In this document: positions 1-9,260 of the stretch, one piece after another | How positions within the stretch are numbered: position 1 is the first letter of the stretch | Layout: each line of letters starts with the position of its first letter | Origin: LMUY01 sp965198895 | GTDB taxonomy: Bacteria > Pseudomonadota > Alphaproteobacteria > Acetobacterales > Acetobacteraceae | Length of the DNA stretch: 64,000 nt | Assembly (NCBI GenBank): GCA_965198895.1 | Contig: OZ240676.1 | Coordinates: 4,216,001 to 4,280,000, forward strand | Direction of reading: 5' to 3' | Made by a program: the position numbers and the translations under genes | Notes under the pieces: generated by a model | Databases searched by the model: none | What the model was told of the DNA's origin: nothing | The model's input: the letters and a program-made list of their open reading frames with translations, nothing else

Positions 1-2
1 AC

Positions 3-575
3 AAGTCCCTGCGCGAACGCATGCAGTTCGAATTGCGGGAGCTGCAGCGCCGCTTTGCCATCACGACCATCCTCGTCACCCACGACCAGGAGGAGGCGCT
101 CACGATGAGCGACCGGGTCGCGGTGATGTCCGCCGGCACGGTGGTGCAGGTCGGCCGCCCGACGGAGGTGTACGAGCGCCCCCGCAACCGCTTCGTCTCC
201 GAGTTCCTGGGCACCGCCAACATCTTCGACGCGACCGTCCAGGACGCGACGGCCGCTGGCGAATGGCGCGTCGGCCTGGCACTGCAACCGGGCACCACGG
301 CGACCGTGGCCGGGGACCTCGCACCAGGCGGCCCGGTGACGCTCGCCGTGCGGCCGGAGCGGTTGGAGCTAGGGCCGCCCAAGCCCGGCCAATTGCGTGC
401 CGTCGTGAAGGATGTGGTGTTCCGCGGCGCCTACTTCGCCTACGAGCTGGTCGTGGACGGGCAGGAGGCGCCACTCTTCGCCTACGCCCAGGCGCGGCAC
501 GCCGTGGCGGCGGACGGCGCGGTCGGGCTATCCTGGGCGCCCGGAAGTGCCACCGTGCTGGAACGCGACGCATGA
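3..575 (+). CDS. ABC transporter ATP-binding protein, polyamine type (5' partial)
   Basis: This is the C-terminal part of an importer ATPase; the reading frame is open to the left edge, so Walker A and the signature motif lie outside the window. The visible part has the H-loop region (VTHDQEEALTMSDRVAVM) followed by a TOBE-type domain that usually senses or regulates substrate (residues about 60 to the end). The gene overlaps the following permease by ATGA, and two permeases of the PotB and PotC type follow, so it powers a binding-protein-dependent importer for a polyamine-like or other small organic cation or acid. The substrate cannot be read from the sequence. The adjacent hydantoinase genes suggest a catabolic nitrogen compound. 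Confidence 0.9.
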   Translation, partial: KSLRERMQFELRELQRRFAITTILVTHDQEEALTMSDRVAVMSAGTVVQVGRPTEVYERPRNRFVSEFLGTANIFDATVQDATAAGEWRVGLALQPGTTATVAGDLAPGGPVTLAVRPERLELGPPKPGQLRAVVKDVVFRGAYFAYELVVDGQEAPLFAYAQARHAVAADGAVGLSWAPGSATVLERDA

Positions 576-1411
576 AGGCGACCGGCTACCGCCTGTCCCA
601 TCCGCTCTGGGCCCTACCGGTTCTGCTGTTCCTGTTCGTCTTCTTCGTGGTTCCGTTGGCGGCCAACCTGTTCCGTACCGCGAACGGGCTGGCGTTTGGC
701 GGCATGGGGGCCAACTACGTCAAGCTGCTGACCGACCCGTACTATTTCGGCGTGCTGTTCGAGACGATGAAGGTCTCCGTCCTGGTCACGCTGGCAAGCC
801 TGATCGTAGGCTATCCGGTCGCCTTTTTCATGGTGCGCTTCGCTGGCCGATGGAACGCGGTCATCGTGTTCTTCGTCATCGCGCCGCTGTTGACCTCCAT
901 CATCATGCGCACCTTCGGCTGGCGGGTGTTGCTGGCCCGGCGGGGCCTGGTGAACACCGTGCTCGGCAGCTTCGGTCTGGTCACCCATCCGCAGAACATC
1001 GCCGACGAGACGATCGCGGTGTATATCGGCCTGGTACACGTGCTGGTGCCGTTCATGGTGCTGTCCATCAGCGCCGTCCTGCAGGGCGTCGACGTCCGGC
1101 TGGAGGAGTCGGCCCGGGTGCTGGGAGCAGGGCGGTTTAGGACGTTCCTACACGTCACGCTGCCCCTGAGCCTGGACGGCATCATCACCGGCTGCCTGCT
1201 GACGTTCGTGGTCACCAACGGCAGTTTCCTCACCATGCTGCTGCTGGGCGGCGGCAAGATCACCACCCTCGCACTGCTCATCTATCAGCAATTCACCTCC
1301 ACGCAGGACGTGGCGTTCGCCGCCGCCATGGGCAATGTGCTGATGCTGGCGGCCGTGCTGTGCTTTGCCCTGCAATACCGGATGCTGCGCCGCCGGGCCG
1401 TGCCCGCGTGA
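572..1411 (+). CDS. ABC transporter permease (PotB-like)
   Basis: Inner-membrane permease of a binding-protein-dependent importer, 279 residues, near the family's usual length. It has several hydrophobic segments, starting with a strongly hydrophobic one near residues 12-35. The EAA loop that contacts the ATPase is visible (EESARVLGAGRFRTFLHVTL, then PLSLDG). The start ATG overlaps the stop of the ATPase gene, and its own stop overlaps the next permease start, so the three are translationally coupled. By order it is the first permease of a PotA-PotB-PotC style system. Substrate unknown. Confidence 0.9.
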   Translation: MKATGYRLSHPLWALPVLLFLFVFFVVPLAANLFRTANGLAFGGMGANYVKLLTDPYYFGVLFETMKVSVLVTLASLIVGYPVAFFMVRFAGRWNAVIVFFVIAPLLTSIIMRTFGWRVLLARRGLVNTVLGSFGLVTHPQNIADETIAVYIGLVHVLVPFMVLSISAVLQGVDVRLEESARVLGAGRFRTFLHVTLPLSLDGIITGCLLTFVVTNGSFLTMLLLGGGKITTLALLIYQQFTSTQDVAFAAAMGNVLMLAAVLCFALQYRMLRRRAVPA

Positions 1412-2208
1412 TGCGCTGGCCTGGCCTGCCGGTCGCGCTGCTGTTCGGCTATATGGCGCTGTTCCTGCTGTTCATCATCTTGCCGATCGCGGCCGTCGTG
1501 GCGGTGTCGTTCTCGTCATCCTCGTTCATCGTGTTCCCTATCCCCGGCTACACGCTGCGTTGGTACTGGCACGTCATCGAATACCGCCCGTTCGTCGACT
1601 CGCTGATTACGTCGATCGAACTGGCAGTCGCCTCCACTTTGCTGGGTGCTCTTTTGGGCGTCCCTGCGGCGCTCCCCTTGGCACGGTCCAGCAGCGCGGT
1701 GGCGGGCATGATCAGCAACTTGCTGCTCGCCCCGATCAGCGTCCCCGCGATCGTGCTGGGCTTCGCGTTGCTGTATTACCTAGCCGCCCTTTCCTTCGGA
1801 CTGTCCTTCCTGTCGTTGCTGGTGGCGCATACGGTGGCCGGCATCCCCTACATCGTCCGCACCGTTCTCGCCACCTATCGCGGCGTACCTGCTGAGCTCG
1901 AGGAGTGCGCCTCCATTCTTGGGGCGGGCCGCTGGCAGATCATCTGGTACCTAACTTTGCCACTGGTGCGCCCGGGGATCTTCGCTGGTGGCATGTTCGC
2001 TATCCTAACCTCGATGGACAATTTACCGCTATCGTTCTTTTTCGGCAGCGCGAGCGTCAATACGCTCCCGGTGGTGATGCTCAGCTACATGGAAAACCAG
2101 TTCGACCCGTCCATCGCGGCGATCAGCACGGTGCAGATGGTGATCGCCGTCGCCGCGCTGCTGCTGCTGGACCGGGTCTACGGAATCGAGCGGCTCACCG
2201 CCGTCTAG
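1411..2208 (+). CDS. ABC transporter permease (PotC-like)
   Basis: Second membrane subunit of the importer, 265 residues. The EAA loop is visible (EECASILGAGRWQIIWYLTL followed by PLVRPG), and hydrophobic segments run along the whole length. The chosen ATG overlaps the preceding stop by one base; a GTG three bases earlier is an equal alternative. It is followed after 12 bases by the hydantoinase A gene, which ties transport to hydantoin or oxoproline-type ring opening. The periplasmic binding protein is probably encoded upstream of the window. Confidence 0.9.
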   Translation: MRWPGLPVALLFGYMALFLLFIILPIAAVVAVSFSSSSFIVFPIPGYTLRWYWHVIEYRPFVDSLITSIELAVASTLLGALLGVPAALPLARSSSAVAGMISNLLLAPISVPAIVLGFALLYYLAALSFGLSFLSLLVAHTVAGIPYIVRTVLATYRGVPAELEECASILGAGRWQIIWYLTLPLVRPGIFAGGMFAILTSMDNLPLSFFFGSASVNTLPVVMLSYMENQFDPSIAAISTVQMVIAVAALLLLDRVYGIERLTAV

Positions 2209-2220
2209 AAGGAATACGCA

Positions 2221-4266
2221 ATGACTTGGCGGATCGGCGTGGACATAGGTGGTACCTTCATCGACTTCTGCGCTTTAGACGAAAGCTCCGGCGCTCTGCA
2301 TACGCTGAAGGTCCTCACCACCCCCGCCGATCCGGGGCAGGAGGTGATGGACGGCATCACGCTGCTGCAGAGCCGGCACGGGATGGACCCGGCGGATGTC
2401 ACCGCCTTCGTTCACGGCACCACGGTCGGGATCAATACCGTGATCCAGCGTAAGGGCGCGGCGATGGCCCTGTTCACCACCGCCGGCTTCGAGGACGTGG
2501 TGGAACTGGCGCGGCTGCGCATGCCGGACATGCAGAGCCTGTTCTGCGCCCGGCCGGACCCGCTGGTGCCGCGTGACCGCATCTTCGGCATCCCAGGCCG
2601 TGTGCTGTCCGATGGCAGCATCCTCACGCCCCTGGACGTGGACGCCGTGAAGCAGGCGGCGATCGTCGCGCGCAGCCGGGGCGCGTTGGGCGTAATCGTC
2701 GCGTTCCTCAACAGCTACCGCAATCCCGCGCTGGAGCAGCAAGCAGCGGCCATCCTTCGGGAGACCGCGCCGGATTTGTTCGTGTTCACCTCCACCGAAA
2801 TCTGGCCGGTGATCCGCGAGTATGAGCGCACCACCACCGCTATCCTGAACGGCTACGTCCATCCCCGCGTGGCCGGCTATCTCGGCTCGTTGGAAATTGC
2901 ATTGCAGCGCAAGGGTGTCTCCGCGCGCCCGATGGTGACGAAGTCCAATGGCGGCGTGATGGGCACCGAGGCGGGCAAGACATCCTGCGTCGGCATGCTG
3001 CTGTCCGGCACCGCGTCCGGCGTGATGGGCGCTGCGTTCCTGGCGCGGCAGGCGGGGCTTTCCACCGCACTCACGCTCGACATCGGCGGTACCAGCGCGG
3101 ATGTGGCGTTGGTGATGGATGGCCAACCGCTGTTCGGCAGCGGCGAGGTGGTGGGGGAATTCCCACTGTTCATCCCGTCCGTTTCCGTCACCTCGATCGG
3201 CGATGGCGGTGGATCGATCGCGACGGTGGACGGCTTCGGCGTGCTGAAAGTCGGGCCGGAGAGCGCCGGCTCCACACCCGGTCCGGCCTGCTACGGGCGG
3301 GGCGGCGACCGCGCCACCATCACCGACGCCATGGCCGTGTGCGGTTGGCTCGGCCACACGCCGCTCGCCTACAGCAGCGTGCGCATGGAGCGCGACCGGG
3401 CGGAGGCCGTCGTCGGTCGCCTGGCCGACGCGACGGGCCTGTCCTTGCAGCAGACGGCGGAGGCGATCATCCGTGTCTGCGTGTCCAACATGTTCGTCGA
3501 GGTGAACAAGCTGATCGGCCGCTACGGCGTCGACCCGGCGGAGTTCTGCATGATGCCGTTCGGTGGCGCCGGGCCGATGCTCGGTTGCCTGTTGGCGCGT
3601 GAATTGGGGATGCGCCGGGTCATGGTGCCACGACGGCCCGGCGTTGTGTCCGCACTCGGCGGTCTGATCGCCGCGATCAAGAACGACTTCGTGTTGACGC
3701 TGTTGCTGGAGGTGAACAACGAGTCCGGTCCGGCCTTGGTAGCGGCGGGGGCCAAGCTGCGGCGCGACGCGGAAGCCTGGCTGCGCGACGACCAGGGTTT
3801 CAGCGGCGAAGCGGAGGTCACGCTGCTGGCCGACATGCGCTATGCCGGGCAATCCTTCGAGATCGAGGTGCGTCTCGAGGAAGTCTGGGTGCGCGACGGC
3901 GACATGGCGGCCGTAGCCGCCGCGTTCCATCGCCAGCACGCCGCGATCTATGATTTTGCCGACGAGACTGCCGACGCCCAGCTCGTCAACCTTCGCCTGG
4001 TGATCGCCGGCGCCACCGCCCCACCGGACTTTCCCACCGAACCGCTGGTCCAGGGCGCCCCTACGCCTGAACGGACCGTGGATGTTTGGCAGGATGGCGC
4101 GCTGCAATCCGTGCCGCTGTATCTCCGCGACGCACTGCATCACGGCCATCGCCTGTCCGGCCCCGCCATCATCGCGCAGGAGGATACCACCGTGTGCATC
4201 CCCGCCGGCTTCGAGGGCGCGGTCGACGCGCTCGGCAATCTGCATCTGACGGGAGCCGGGGCATGA
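2221..4266 (+). CDS. Hydantoinase/oxoprolinase A subunit (HyuA family)
   Basis: ATP-dependent ring-opening or carboxylating enzyme subunit of the HyuA/OplA/acetone-carboxylase beta superfamily, 681 residues, a normal length. The N-terminus carries the actin-like phosphate-binding motif (WRIGVDIGGTFIDF). A second phosphate loop is seen at about residue 285 (LTLDIGGTSADVALV), and FGGAGP lies at about residue 442. The family hydrolyses 5-oxoproline or N-methylhydantoins, or carboxylates ketones; which of these applies cannot be decided here. It overlaps the B-subunit gene by ATGA, as is usual for the two-subunit enzyme. A ribosome binding site (AAGGA) precedes the ATG. Confidence 0.93.
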   Translation: MTWRIGVDIGGTFIDFCALDESSGALHTLKVLTTPADPGQEVMDGITLLQSRHGMDPADVTAFVHGTTVGINTVIQRKGAAMALFTTAGFEDVVELARLRMPDMQSLFCARPDPLVPRDRIFGIPGRVLSDGSILTPLDVDAVKQAAIVARSRGALGVIVAFLNSYRNPALEQQAAAILRETAPDLFVFTSTEIWPVIREYERTTTAILNGYVHPRVAGYLGSLEIALQRKGVSARPMVTKSNGGVMGTEAGKTSCVGMLLSGTASGVMGAAFLARQAGLSTALTLDIGGTSADVALVMDGQPLFGSGEVVGEFPLFIPSVSVTSIGDGGGSIATVDGFGVLKVGPESAGSTPGPACYGRGGDRATITDAMAVCGWLGHTPLAYSSVRMERDRAEAVVGRLADATGLSLQQTAEAIIRVCVSNMFVEVNKLIGRYGVDPAEFCMMPFGGAGPMLGCLLARELGMRRVMVPRRPGVVSALGGLIAAIKNDFVLTLLLEVNNESGPALVAAGAKLRRDAEAWLRDDQGFSGEAEVTLLADMRYAGQSFEIEVRLEEVWVRDGDMAAVAAAFHRQHAAIYDFADETADAQLVNLRLVIAGATAPPDFPTEPLVQGAPTPERTVDVWQDGALQSVPLYLRDALHHGHRLSGPAIIAQEDTTVCIPAGFEGAVDALGNLHLTGAGA

Positions 4267-6230
4267 GCGACATCATCGACCCGGTCACGCTGCAGGTGAT
4301 GGGCAACCATCTGCGCGCCGCCGCCGAGACGATGGCGTACACGCTGTATCGCACCGCCTTCTCGACCTTCGTGAAGGAGACGGAGGATTTCACCACCCAG
4401 ATCACCGACGCCGCCGGGGTCGCGGTGGCGGTGCCGTTGGACTTAGGCGCAACCTGGTATCCGGGCATTACCTACGGCCGGGCAATGGCCATGATCGACG
4501 ACTACGAACCCGGCGATATCTGCTTCACCAACGACCCCTATAGCGGCTTCGTCGCGACCCACGTGCCGGACGTGCATATGTGGAAACCGGTGTTCGCCGA
4601 TGGCCGCATCATCGGCTTCGCCTGCGGCCACATCCACAACACCGACATGGGCGGCGCCGTGCCCGCCAGCCTGTCCCGCGCGCTGACGGAGGTGCACCAG
4701 GAGGGTATCCGCTTCCCGCCGATGAAGCTGTATCGCCGCGGCGTGATGAACGACGAACTGCGCCGGGTCATGATGCTGAACGTCCGCAAGCCGGACCAGA
4801 ACGCGGGCGATCTGCGCGCCTTCATCGGGGCGCTGAACACCGGCGAGCGCAAGCTGCTGGAGATGGCGGCCAAGTTCGGCGCCGCCCCGGTGATGGCCGG
4901 CATGGCCCGGCTGCTGGACTACGCCGAACACCAGGCCCGTGAAGTGCTGCAGTCAATCCCGGATGGCGAATACTTCTTCGCCGACTATGCCGATGAAGAC
5001 TCTGTCGGCGGCAACCCGTGCCGCCTGGCGCTGACCTTGCGGATCACCGGCGGCGCCGCCGTGCTGGATTTCACCGGCAGCGATCCGCAGCTGACCTCGG
5101 CGTTGAACGTTCCCACCGGCGGCGATCCGCGGCATACGCTGCTGCTGGTGGGCGTGTATTACGTGCTTTGCACGCTCAGCCCCGGGATCACGCTGAACGC
5201 CGGGCTGACGCGGCCGTTCACCTGCATCGTGCCGGAGGGAACGGTGCTGAACCCGCATTCCCCGGCGGCGGTGGGCATGCGCTCGCTCACTTGCTCGCGG
5301 CTGCGCTCGGTGATCTTCGGCGCGTTCGGGCTGGCGGTGCCGGAGCGCATGCCGGCCGCCCCGGCCGGCTCCAGCAGCATCGTCAACGTGATGACGACGG
5401 ATAACCGGACGCATCGCAGTGTGCTCGCAGCGGTCAATCCGGTGGTGGGCGGTGCGGGCGGAATGCCGCACCGGGACGGCACCAACGGATCCGGCGCAGA
5501 CGCCGCCTACTTGAAGAACACGCCGATCGAGATCACCGAGGCGGAGGTGCCGATCCAGGTACTGCGCTACGGCCTATTGCCGGATTCCGGCGGCGCCGGC
5601 CGTTGGCGTGGCGGACTGGCGACGGCGATGGACTTCCGTGTGTCCGCGCCGAACAGCCGGGTGACCGCGCGCAATCGGGACCGCTCGCATTTCCGGCCCT
5701 GGGGCATCTTGGGCGGTGGCCCCGGCGCACCCTCCGGCTTCGTGTTGAACCCGGGTACCGCGAAGGAGCGTGTGCTCGGGAACACCGACACGTTGACGAT
5801 GGACCCGGGCGACGTGCTGCACATCCACTCACCCGGCGGCGGCGGCCGGGGCGACCCGCTCGAGCGCGAGCCGGAGCGTGTGGCGCTGGACGTCGCCCGT
5901 GGCTACGTCTCCACCGAGGCAGCCTTGCGCGAGTACGGCGTGGTGCTGACATGCGACGGCACCCCCGACCCGGCGGCCACCGAAGCGGCCCGCGCCGAAC
6001 GGCGCCGGGCCGGCATCGCACCGCATTTTGCGTTCGGCCCCGAGCGCGATGCGCACGAGGCGGTGTGGACCGCCGACATCTATCGCGACCTGACGGCGAT
6101 CCTGGCGGCGATGCCGGTGCATTGGCGCTTCTTCGTCAAATCCAAGCTGTTCGAGTTGCTGCCCGGCGCCGCGTCGCTGCCCGAAGCGATGGCCGCCTTA
6201 CGCCGCGCCTATCCGGAGGTACCCGCATGA
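4263..6230 (+). CDS. Hydantoinase/oxoprolinase B subunit (HyuB family)
   Basis: Partner of the A subunit, 655 residues, slightly longer than many HyuB proteins because of a C-terminal extension of about 100 residues after the glycine-rich segment HSPGGGGRGDP. The N-terminus (DPVTLQVMGNHLRAAAETMA) and the segment NDPYSGFVATHVPDVHMWKP with GHIHNTDMGG are typical of the family. With the A subunit it forms the ATP-dependent amidohydrolase or carboxylase. Overlapping starts and stops on both sides (with the A subunit and the SDR) show it is mid-operon. The C-terminal extension may belong to a small third-subunit function fused here; this is inference. Confidence 0.93.
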   Translation: MSDIIDPVTLQVMGNHLRAAAETMAYTLYRTAFSTFVKETEDFTTQITDAAGVAVAVPLDLGATWYPGITYGRAMAMIDDYEPGDICFTNDPYSGFVATHVPDVHMWKPVFADGRIIGFACGHIHNTDMGGAVPASLSRALTEVHQEGIRFPPMKLYRRGVMNDELRRVMMLNVRKPDQNAGDLRAFIGALNTGERKLLEMAAKFGAAPVMAGMARLLDYAEHQAREVLQSIPDGEYFFADYADEDSVGGNPCRLALTLRITGGAAVLDFTGSDPQLTSALNVPTGGDPRHTLLLVGVYYVLCTLSPGITLNAGLTRPFTCIVPEGTVLNPHSPAAVGMRSLTCSRLRSVIFGAFGLAVPERMPAAPAGSSSIVNVMTTDNRTHRSVLAAVNPVVGGAGGMPHRDGTNGSGADAAYLKNTPIEITEAEVPIQVLRYGLLPDSGGAGRWRGGLATAMDFRVSAPNSRVTARNRDRSHFRPWGILGGGPGAPSGFVLNPGTAKERVLGNTDTLTMDPGDVLHIHSPGGGGRGDPLEREPERVALDVARGYVSTEAALREYGVVLTCDGTPDPAATEAARAERRRAGIAPHFAFGPERDAHEAVWTADIYRDLTAILAAMPVHWRFFVKSKLFELLPGAASLPEAMAALRRAYPEVPA

Positions 6231-6970
6231 CCAAGACAGCCATCGTCACCGGCGGGGCGCGCGGCATCGGCCGCGGCATTGCACTCGCCCTGGCAAAACG
6301 CGGCTTCGCCGTGGCGCTTGCGGACCGGCTGGAGGCGGAACTCGACGCCACCGTCGCCGAGGCCATCGCGCTCGGCGTGGACGCGATCGCCCTGCGCGGG
6401 AACGTGGCGGATCATGCCTGGGTGCAGGGTGCCGCCGCCGCCGTGCTCGCGCGCTGGGGCCAGGTGGACGTGCTGGTGAACAACGCCGGGATCAGCCAGC
6501 CGAAGGGCCTGTTGGAGATCGACGAGGCCGAGTGGGACCTCACGATCGACACCAACCTGAAAAGCCAGTTCAGCTGGTGCAAGGCCGTCGCCCCCGCGAT
6601 GCTGGCGGCGGGTGGGGGGCGGATCATCAACATCTCCTCCGTCAGCGCCAACACCGGCGCCGGCTTTTCGGCTGTCAGCCGCTTCGCCTATTGCACGGCG
6701 AAAGCGGGGGTGTTGGGGCTGACCCGCGGGCTGGCGAAGGAACTGGCGCCGACCGTCACCGTCAACGCGATCTGCCCCGGCGCGATCGAGACGGAGCTGA
6801 CCCGCACGATGCTCGCGGCCAATAGCGAGGCGGTGATCCGCTCCATCCCGCTCGGCCGCTACGGCACGCCCGAGGATATCGGCGAGGTCGCCGCCTTCCT
6901 GGCCACCGTGACGCCCAACTTCATGACGGGCGAGGTGATCGACGTCGATGGCGGCCAGTGGGTGAATTAA
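6227..6970 (+). CDS. SDR family oxidoreductase
   Basis: Classical short-chain dehydrogenase/reductase of 247 residues. The cofactor loop GGARGIGRG is at the N-terminus, NNAG is in the middle, and the catalytic Tyr-Lys pair occurs as YCTAK. The typical C-terminal MTGEVIDVDGGQW is present, as in FabG-like enzymes. The ATG overlaps the hydantoinase B stop, so it probably acts on an intermediate of the same catabolic route. Substrate unknown. Confidence 0.92.
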   Translation: MTKTAIVTGGARGIGRGIALALAKRGFAVALADRLEAELDATVAEAIALGVDAIALRGNVADHAWVQGAAAAVLARWGQVDVLVNNAGISQPKGLLEIDEAEWDLTIDTNLKSQFSWCKAVAPAMLAAGGGRIINISSVSANTGAGFSAVSRFAYCTAKAGVLGLTRGLAKELAPTVTVNAICPGAIETELTRTMLAANSEAVIRSIPLGRYGTPEDIGEVAAFLATVTPNFMTGEVIDVDGGQWVN

Positions 6971-7060
6971 AGCCAGTGTGACATGATCCCTTGCCGATCG
7001 TTTCTATTCCCGGCGCAGTCCCGTTCGTAGGCTGGCCCGAAGCCCCTTAGGAGTAACCGA

Positions 7061-8365
7061 ATGTCCGAGGAACTTTCTGTGCAGGACGCGTTCACCGAGC
7101 GCGAACTGGCCGCCGTGCGGCGCCGGGCTATCCTGTCGTGTGCGATCGGCAATTTCTTCGAGTTGTTCGACTTCACGATCTACGGCTTCTTCGCCGTCGC
7201 GATCACCCGGGCGTTCTATCCGGACAACGTCTCGATGTATGGCACCTATGCGGCGTTCGGCGCGGCGTTCATGATGCGCCCGGTCGGCGCCATCGTGCTC
7301 GGCGCCTACGGCGACCGCATGGGACGGCGCGCCGCCCTCGTGGTCACGATCGGGCTCATGGCGGTGTCGACCGGCGCGGTGGGCCTGATCCCGACCTACG
7401 CCTCGATCGGTGTCTGGGCGCCGTTGCTGCTGGTGCTGTTCCGTCTGTTGCAAGGGTTCTCGACCGGCGGCGAGTGGGGCGGGGCCGCCGCGTTCCTGGT
7501 CGAATACGCACCGCCGGGCAAGCGTGGTATCACCGGCAGCTGGCAGCAATTCAGCACGCAGATCGGCTCGCTGACCGGCTCGGTTTCCGCGGCACTGCTC
7601 GCCTCCAATCTGAGCCAGGCGGATTTCTATGCCTGGGGTTGGCGAATTCCGTTCCTGTGCGGCTTCCTGCTCGGCCCCATCGGCTATTTCCTGCGCAAGA
7701 AGGTCGCGGAGACGCCGGTGTTCGAGCGTGTCGTCGAACTGCGCAAAGTGGAGCGCTCGCCCTTCGTCGTCGCCATCCGCGAGTTCGGGCCGCGCATGCT
7801 GCAGGCGTTCGGGCTGAGCATCGTCGGCTGCATCGCCAACTTCATCTTCGTCGTCTATCTCGTCGCCTACGCGATCAAAACGATGCATCTGGCGCCTGGC
7901 GCCGCTTTCACCTGCGCGGTGGCCTCGGGTGTGGTGATCGTGGTGCTGACGCCGCTGGTGGGCGCGCTGAGCGACCGGATCGGGCGCAGGCCGCTGATCC
8001 TGGCGTGCGCCCTGTTGAACCTGTTCTTCGATTATCCGCTGTTCCTGCTTGCCGTGCATGGCGGAACGTTCGAAAGCCTGCTGCTGGCGCTGGTCTGCAA
8101 TGCCGTGTTCCAGGCGCTCTACACCGGCACGATCCCGTCGATACTGGCGGAGATGTTTCCGACGCGCGTGCGCTACACGGCGCTGTCCGTCAGCTACGGG
8201 TTCGCCGTCGTGCTGTTCGGTGGGTTCGCGCCGTTGATTTCGACCTGGCTTGTCAACGTGACGGGCAATCCACTCACGCCGGCGTTTTACGTGATGACCG
8301 GCGGTGCGCTCAGCGCCATCGCGATCCTGAGCATGAAGGAGTATGCCAACGCCCCGCTCGAGTAG
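7061..8365 (+). CDS. MFS transporter, metabolite:H+ symporter (ProP-like)
   Basis: Twelve-helix carrier of the MHS family, 434 residues. The N-terminal signature GNFFELFDFTIYGFFA and the loop GAYGDRMGRRAAL are typical, as is FRLLQGFSTGGEWGG. It probably imports a carboxylate or amino-acid-like compound with protons. The start has a good ribosome binding site (TTAGGAG, 7 bases upstream). It is 90 bases after the SDR and may be the last gene of the hydantoinase operon. Its stop codon TAG is the last three bases of the GTAG head of a palindromic doublet (see 8362-8456), so the last codons border directly on the repeat. Confidence 0.92.
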   Translation: MSEELSVQDAFTERELAAVRRRAILSCAIGNFFELFDFTIYGFFAVAITRAFYPDNVSMYGTYAAFGAAFMMRPVGAIVLGAYGDRMGRRAALVVTIGLMAVSTGAVGLIPTYASIGVWAPLLLVLFRLLQGFSTGGEWGGAAAFLVEYAPPGKRGITGSWQQFSTQIGSLTGSVSAALLASNLSQADFYAWGWRIPFLCGFLLGPIGYFLRKKVAETPVFERVVELRKVERSPFVVAIREFGPRMLQAFGLSIVGCIANFIFVVYLVAYAIKTMHLAPGAAFTCAVASGVVIVVLTPLVGALSDRIGRRPLILACALLNLFFDYPLFLLAVHGGTFESLLLALVCNAVFQALYTGTIPSILAEMFPTRVRYTALSVSYGFAVVLFGGFAPLISTWLVNVTGNPLTPAFYVMTGGALSAIAILSMKEYANAPLE

Positions 8366-8456
8366 GGCGTATTGCGCTTTCGCGATGCGGGCGTGCTCGC
8401 CGAGATTCGACCGTTTTCATCGAAGCCCCGCATCGCTGAAGTGCGATGCGGGCTAC
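8362..8456. repeat. Inverted GTAG hairpin doublet (REPIN-like) between convergent genes
   Basis: The doublet has GTAG at both outer ends, pointing inward. The right arm is a clean hairpin: on the minus strand GTAG, then CCCGCATCGC, a short loop, then GCGATGCGGG. The left arm (GTAGGGCGTATTGCGC followed by GCGATGCGGG-type sequence) is degenerate and looks like a hybrid with the GTAGGGTGCAATGC family. The doublet fills the whole gap between the MFS gene and the convergent unknown gene, and both take their TAG stop from its ends. Confidence 0.7.
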
Positions 8457-9157
8457 GTCGCTGGTAATCGCCCGTCGCCTTGCAACAGCATCGCCACGGC
8501 CTCGCCATCGTTGGCCGGCAGTGTCGGCCGCTCCCGCACGGGCGAGGTTGGCGGTCTGCTCCTGTGCAAGCCTGCAGGCCGTCCGGCGGCGAGGGCGTGG
8601 AGGTCTGCCACGTCGTCCGGGGTGCGGCGCTTCCACGGATGGTGGTAGCCGGGCAACCCGGCGGTATCGAGGTCGTGCCGGATATCGACGATGATCTCGT
8701 CGGCGGCCCGGGTGTCGATCTCGTATTCGAGTTCGGGGCTTTCCAGGCGTTCGACCAATTCCCGGCGCAGGGCGTCGGCCGCTTCACCGTGGAATTTGTC
8801 GTGGATCTCGTCTTCCACCACGCGGAGGATGCGCTGGCGGACGAGGCTGCGGTGCTGCACCGGGTCGGCGGCGGCGCGCGCGGGCGCCGGATCCTGAATG
8901 TGCTGCGCGAGCAGGATGCTGCGCCGGACGCCGCGGACGGTGCGATCGAATTCGATGCTGACAACACTGGCGGGCTCGGCGCTGAGCTCGATCCCGGCGG
9001 CGGTCGCTTCGGCGTGGTTGACGGGCTGCTGTTGGATCCGCTCGGCCAGGCTTGCCCCGAGTTCGATCAGGCGGTGGAGGACGCGGAGGTAGTACTGCGC
9101 GTTGGCCTCGCGCTGGTCGGGGGTGGTGGGCTCGGCTTGGATGGATTGAAGGGTCAC
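8453..9157 (-). CDS. Conserved hypothetical protein, helical, unknown function
   Basis: I do not recognise a characterised family. The 234-residue product is rich in charged helices (REANAQYYLRVLHRLIEL, then a middle segment FDRTVRGVRRSILLAQHI) and has an acidic C-terminal half ending GYHHPWKRRTPDDVADLH. There is no signal peptide or membrane segment. The GTG at 9157 is chosen because the protein-like sequence begins at VTLQSIQAEPTTP; an ATG at 9229 in the same frame would add 24 less typical residues, and neither has a convincing ribosome binding site. The stop TAG comes from the GTAG head of the repeat doublet. Codon use and the absence of a competing frame support a real gene. Confidence 0.6.
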   Translation of the reverse strand: MTLQSIQAEPTTPDQREANAQYYLRVLHRLIELGASLAERIQQQPVNHAEATAAGIELSAEPASVVSIEFDRTVRGVRRSILLAQHIQDPAPARAAADPVQHRSLVRQRILRVVEDEIHDKFHGEAADALRRELVERLESPELEYEIDTRAADEIIVDIRHDLDTAGLPGYHHPWKRRTPDDVADLHALAAGRPAGLHRSRPPTSPVRERPTLPANDGEAVAMLLQGDGRLPAT

Positions 9158-9260
9158 GAACGAAAGAAGAACACAGGATGTTCCCGTTTGTCTACGGTCG
9201 TGCGACCCTTGCGTCTTGCGGAGGGCCATGGAGGGATGGGATCAACGAACAGGAATGTCC

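Noticed and set aside
2275..4245. 656-residue minus-strand ORF opposite hydantoinase A
   Set aside because: Shadow frame of a high-GC gene: His/Arg/Gly-rich, no domain, and the plus-strand frame has clear family motifs.
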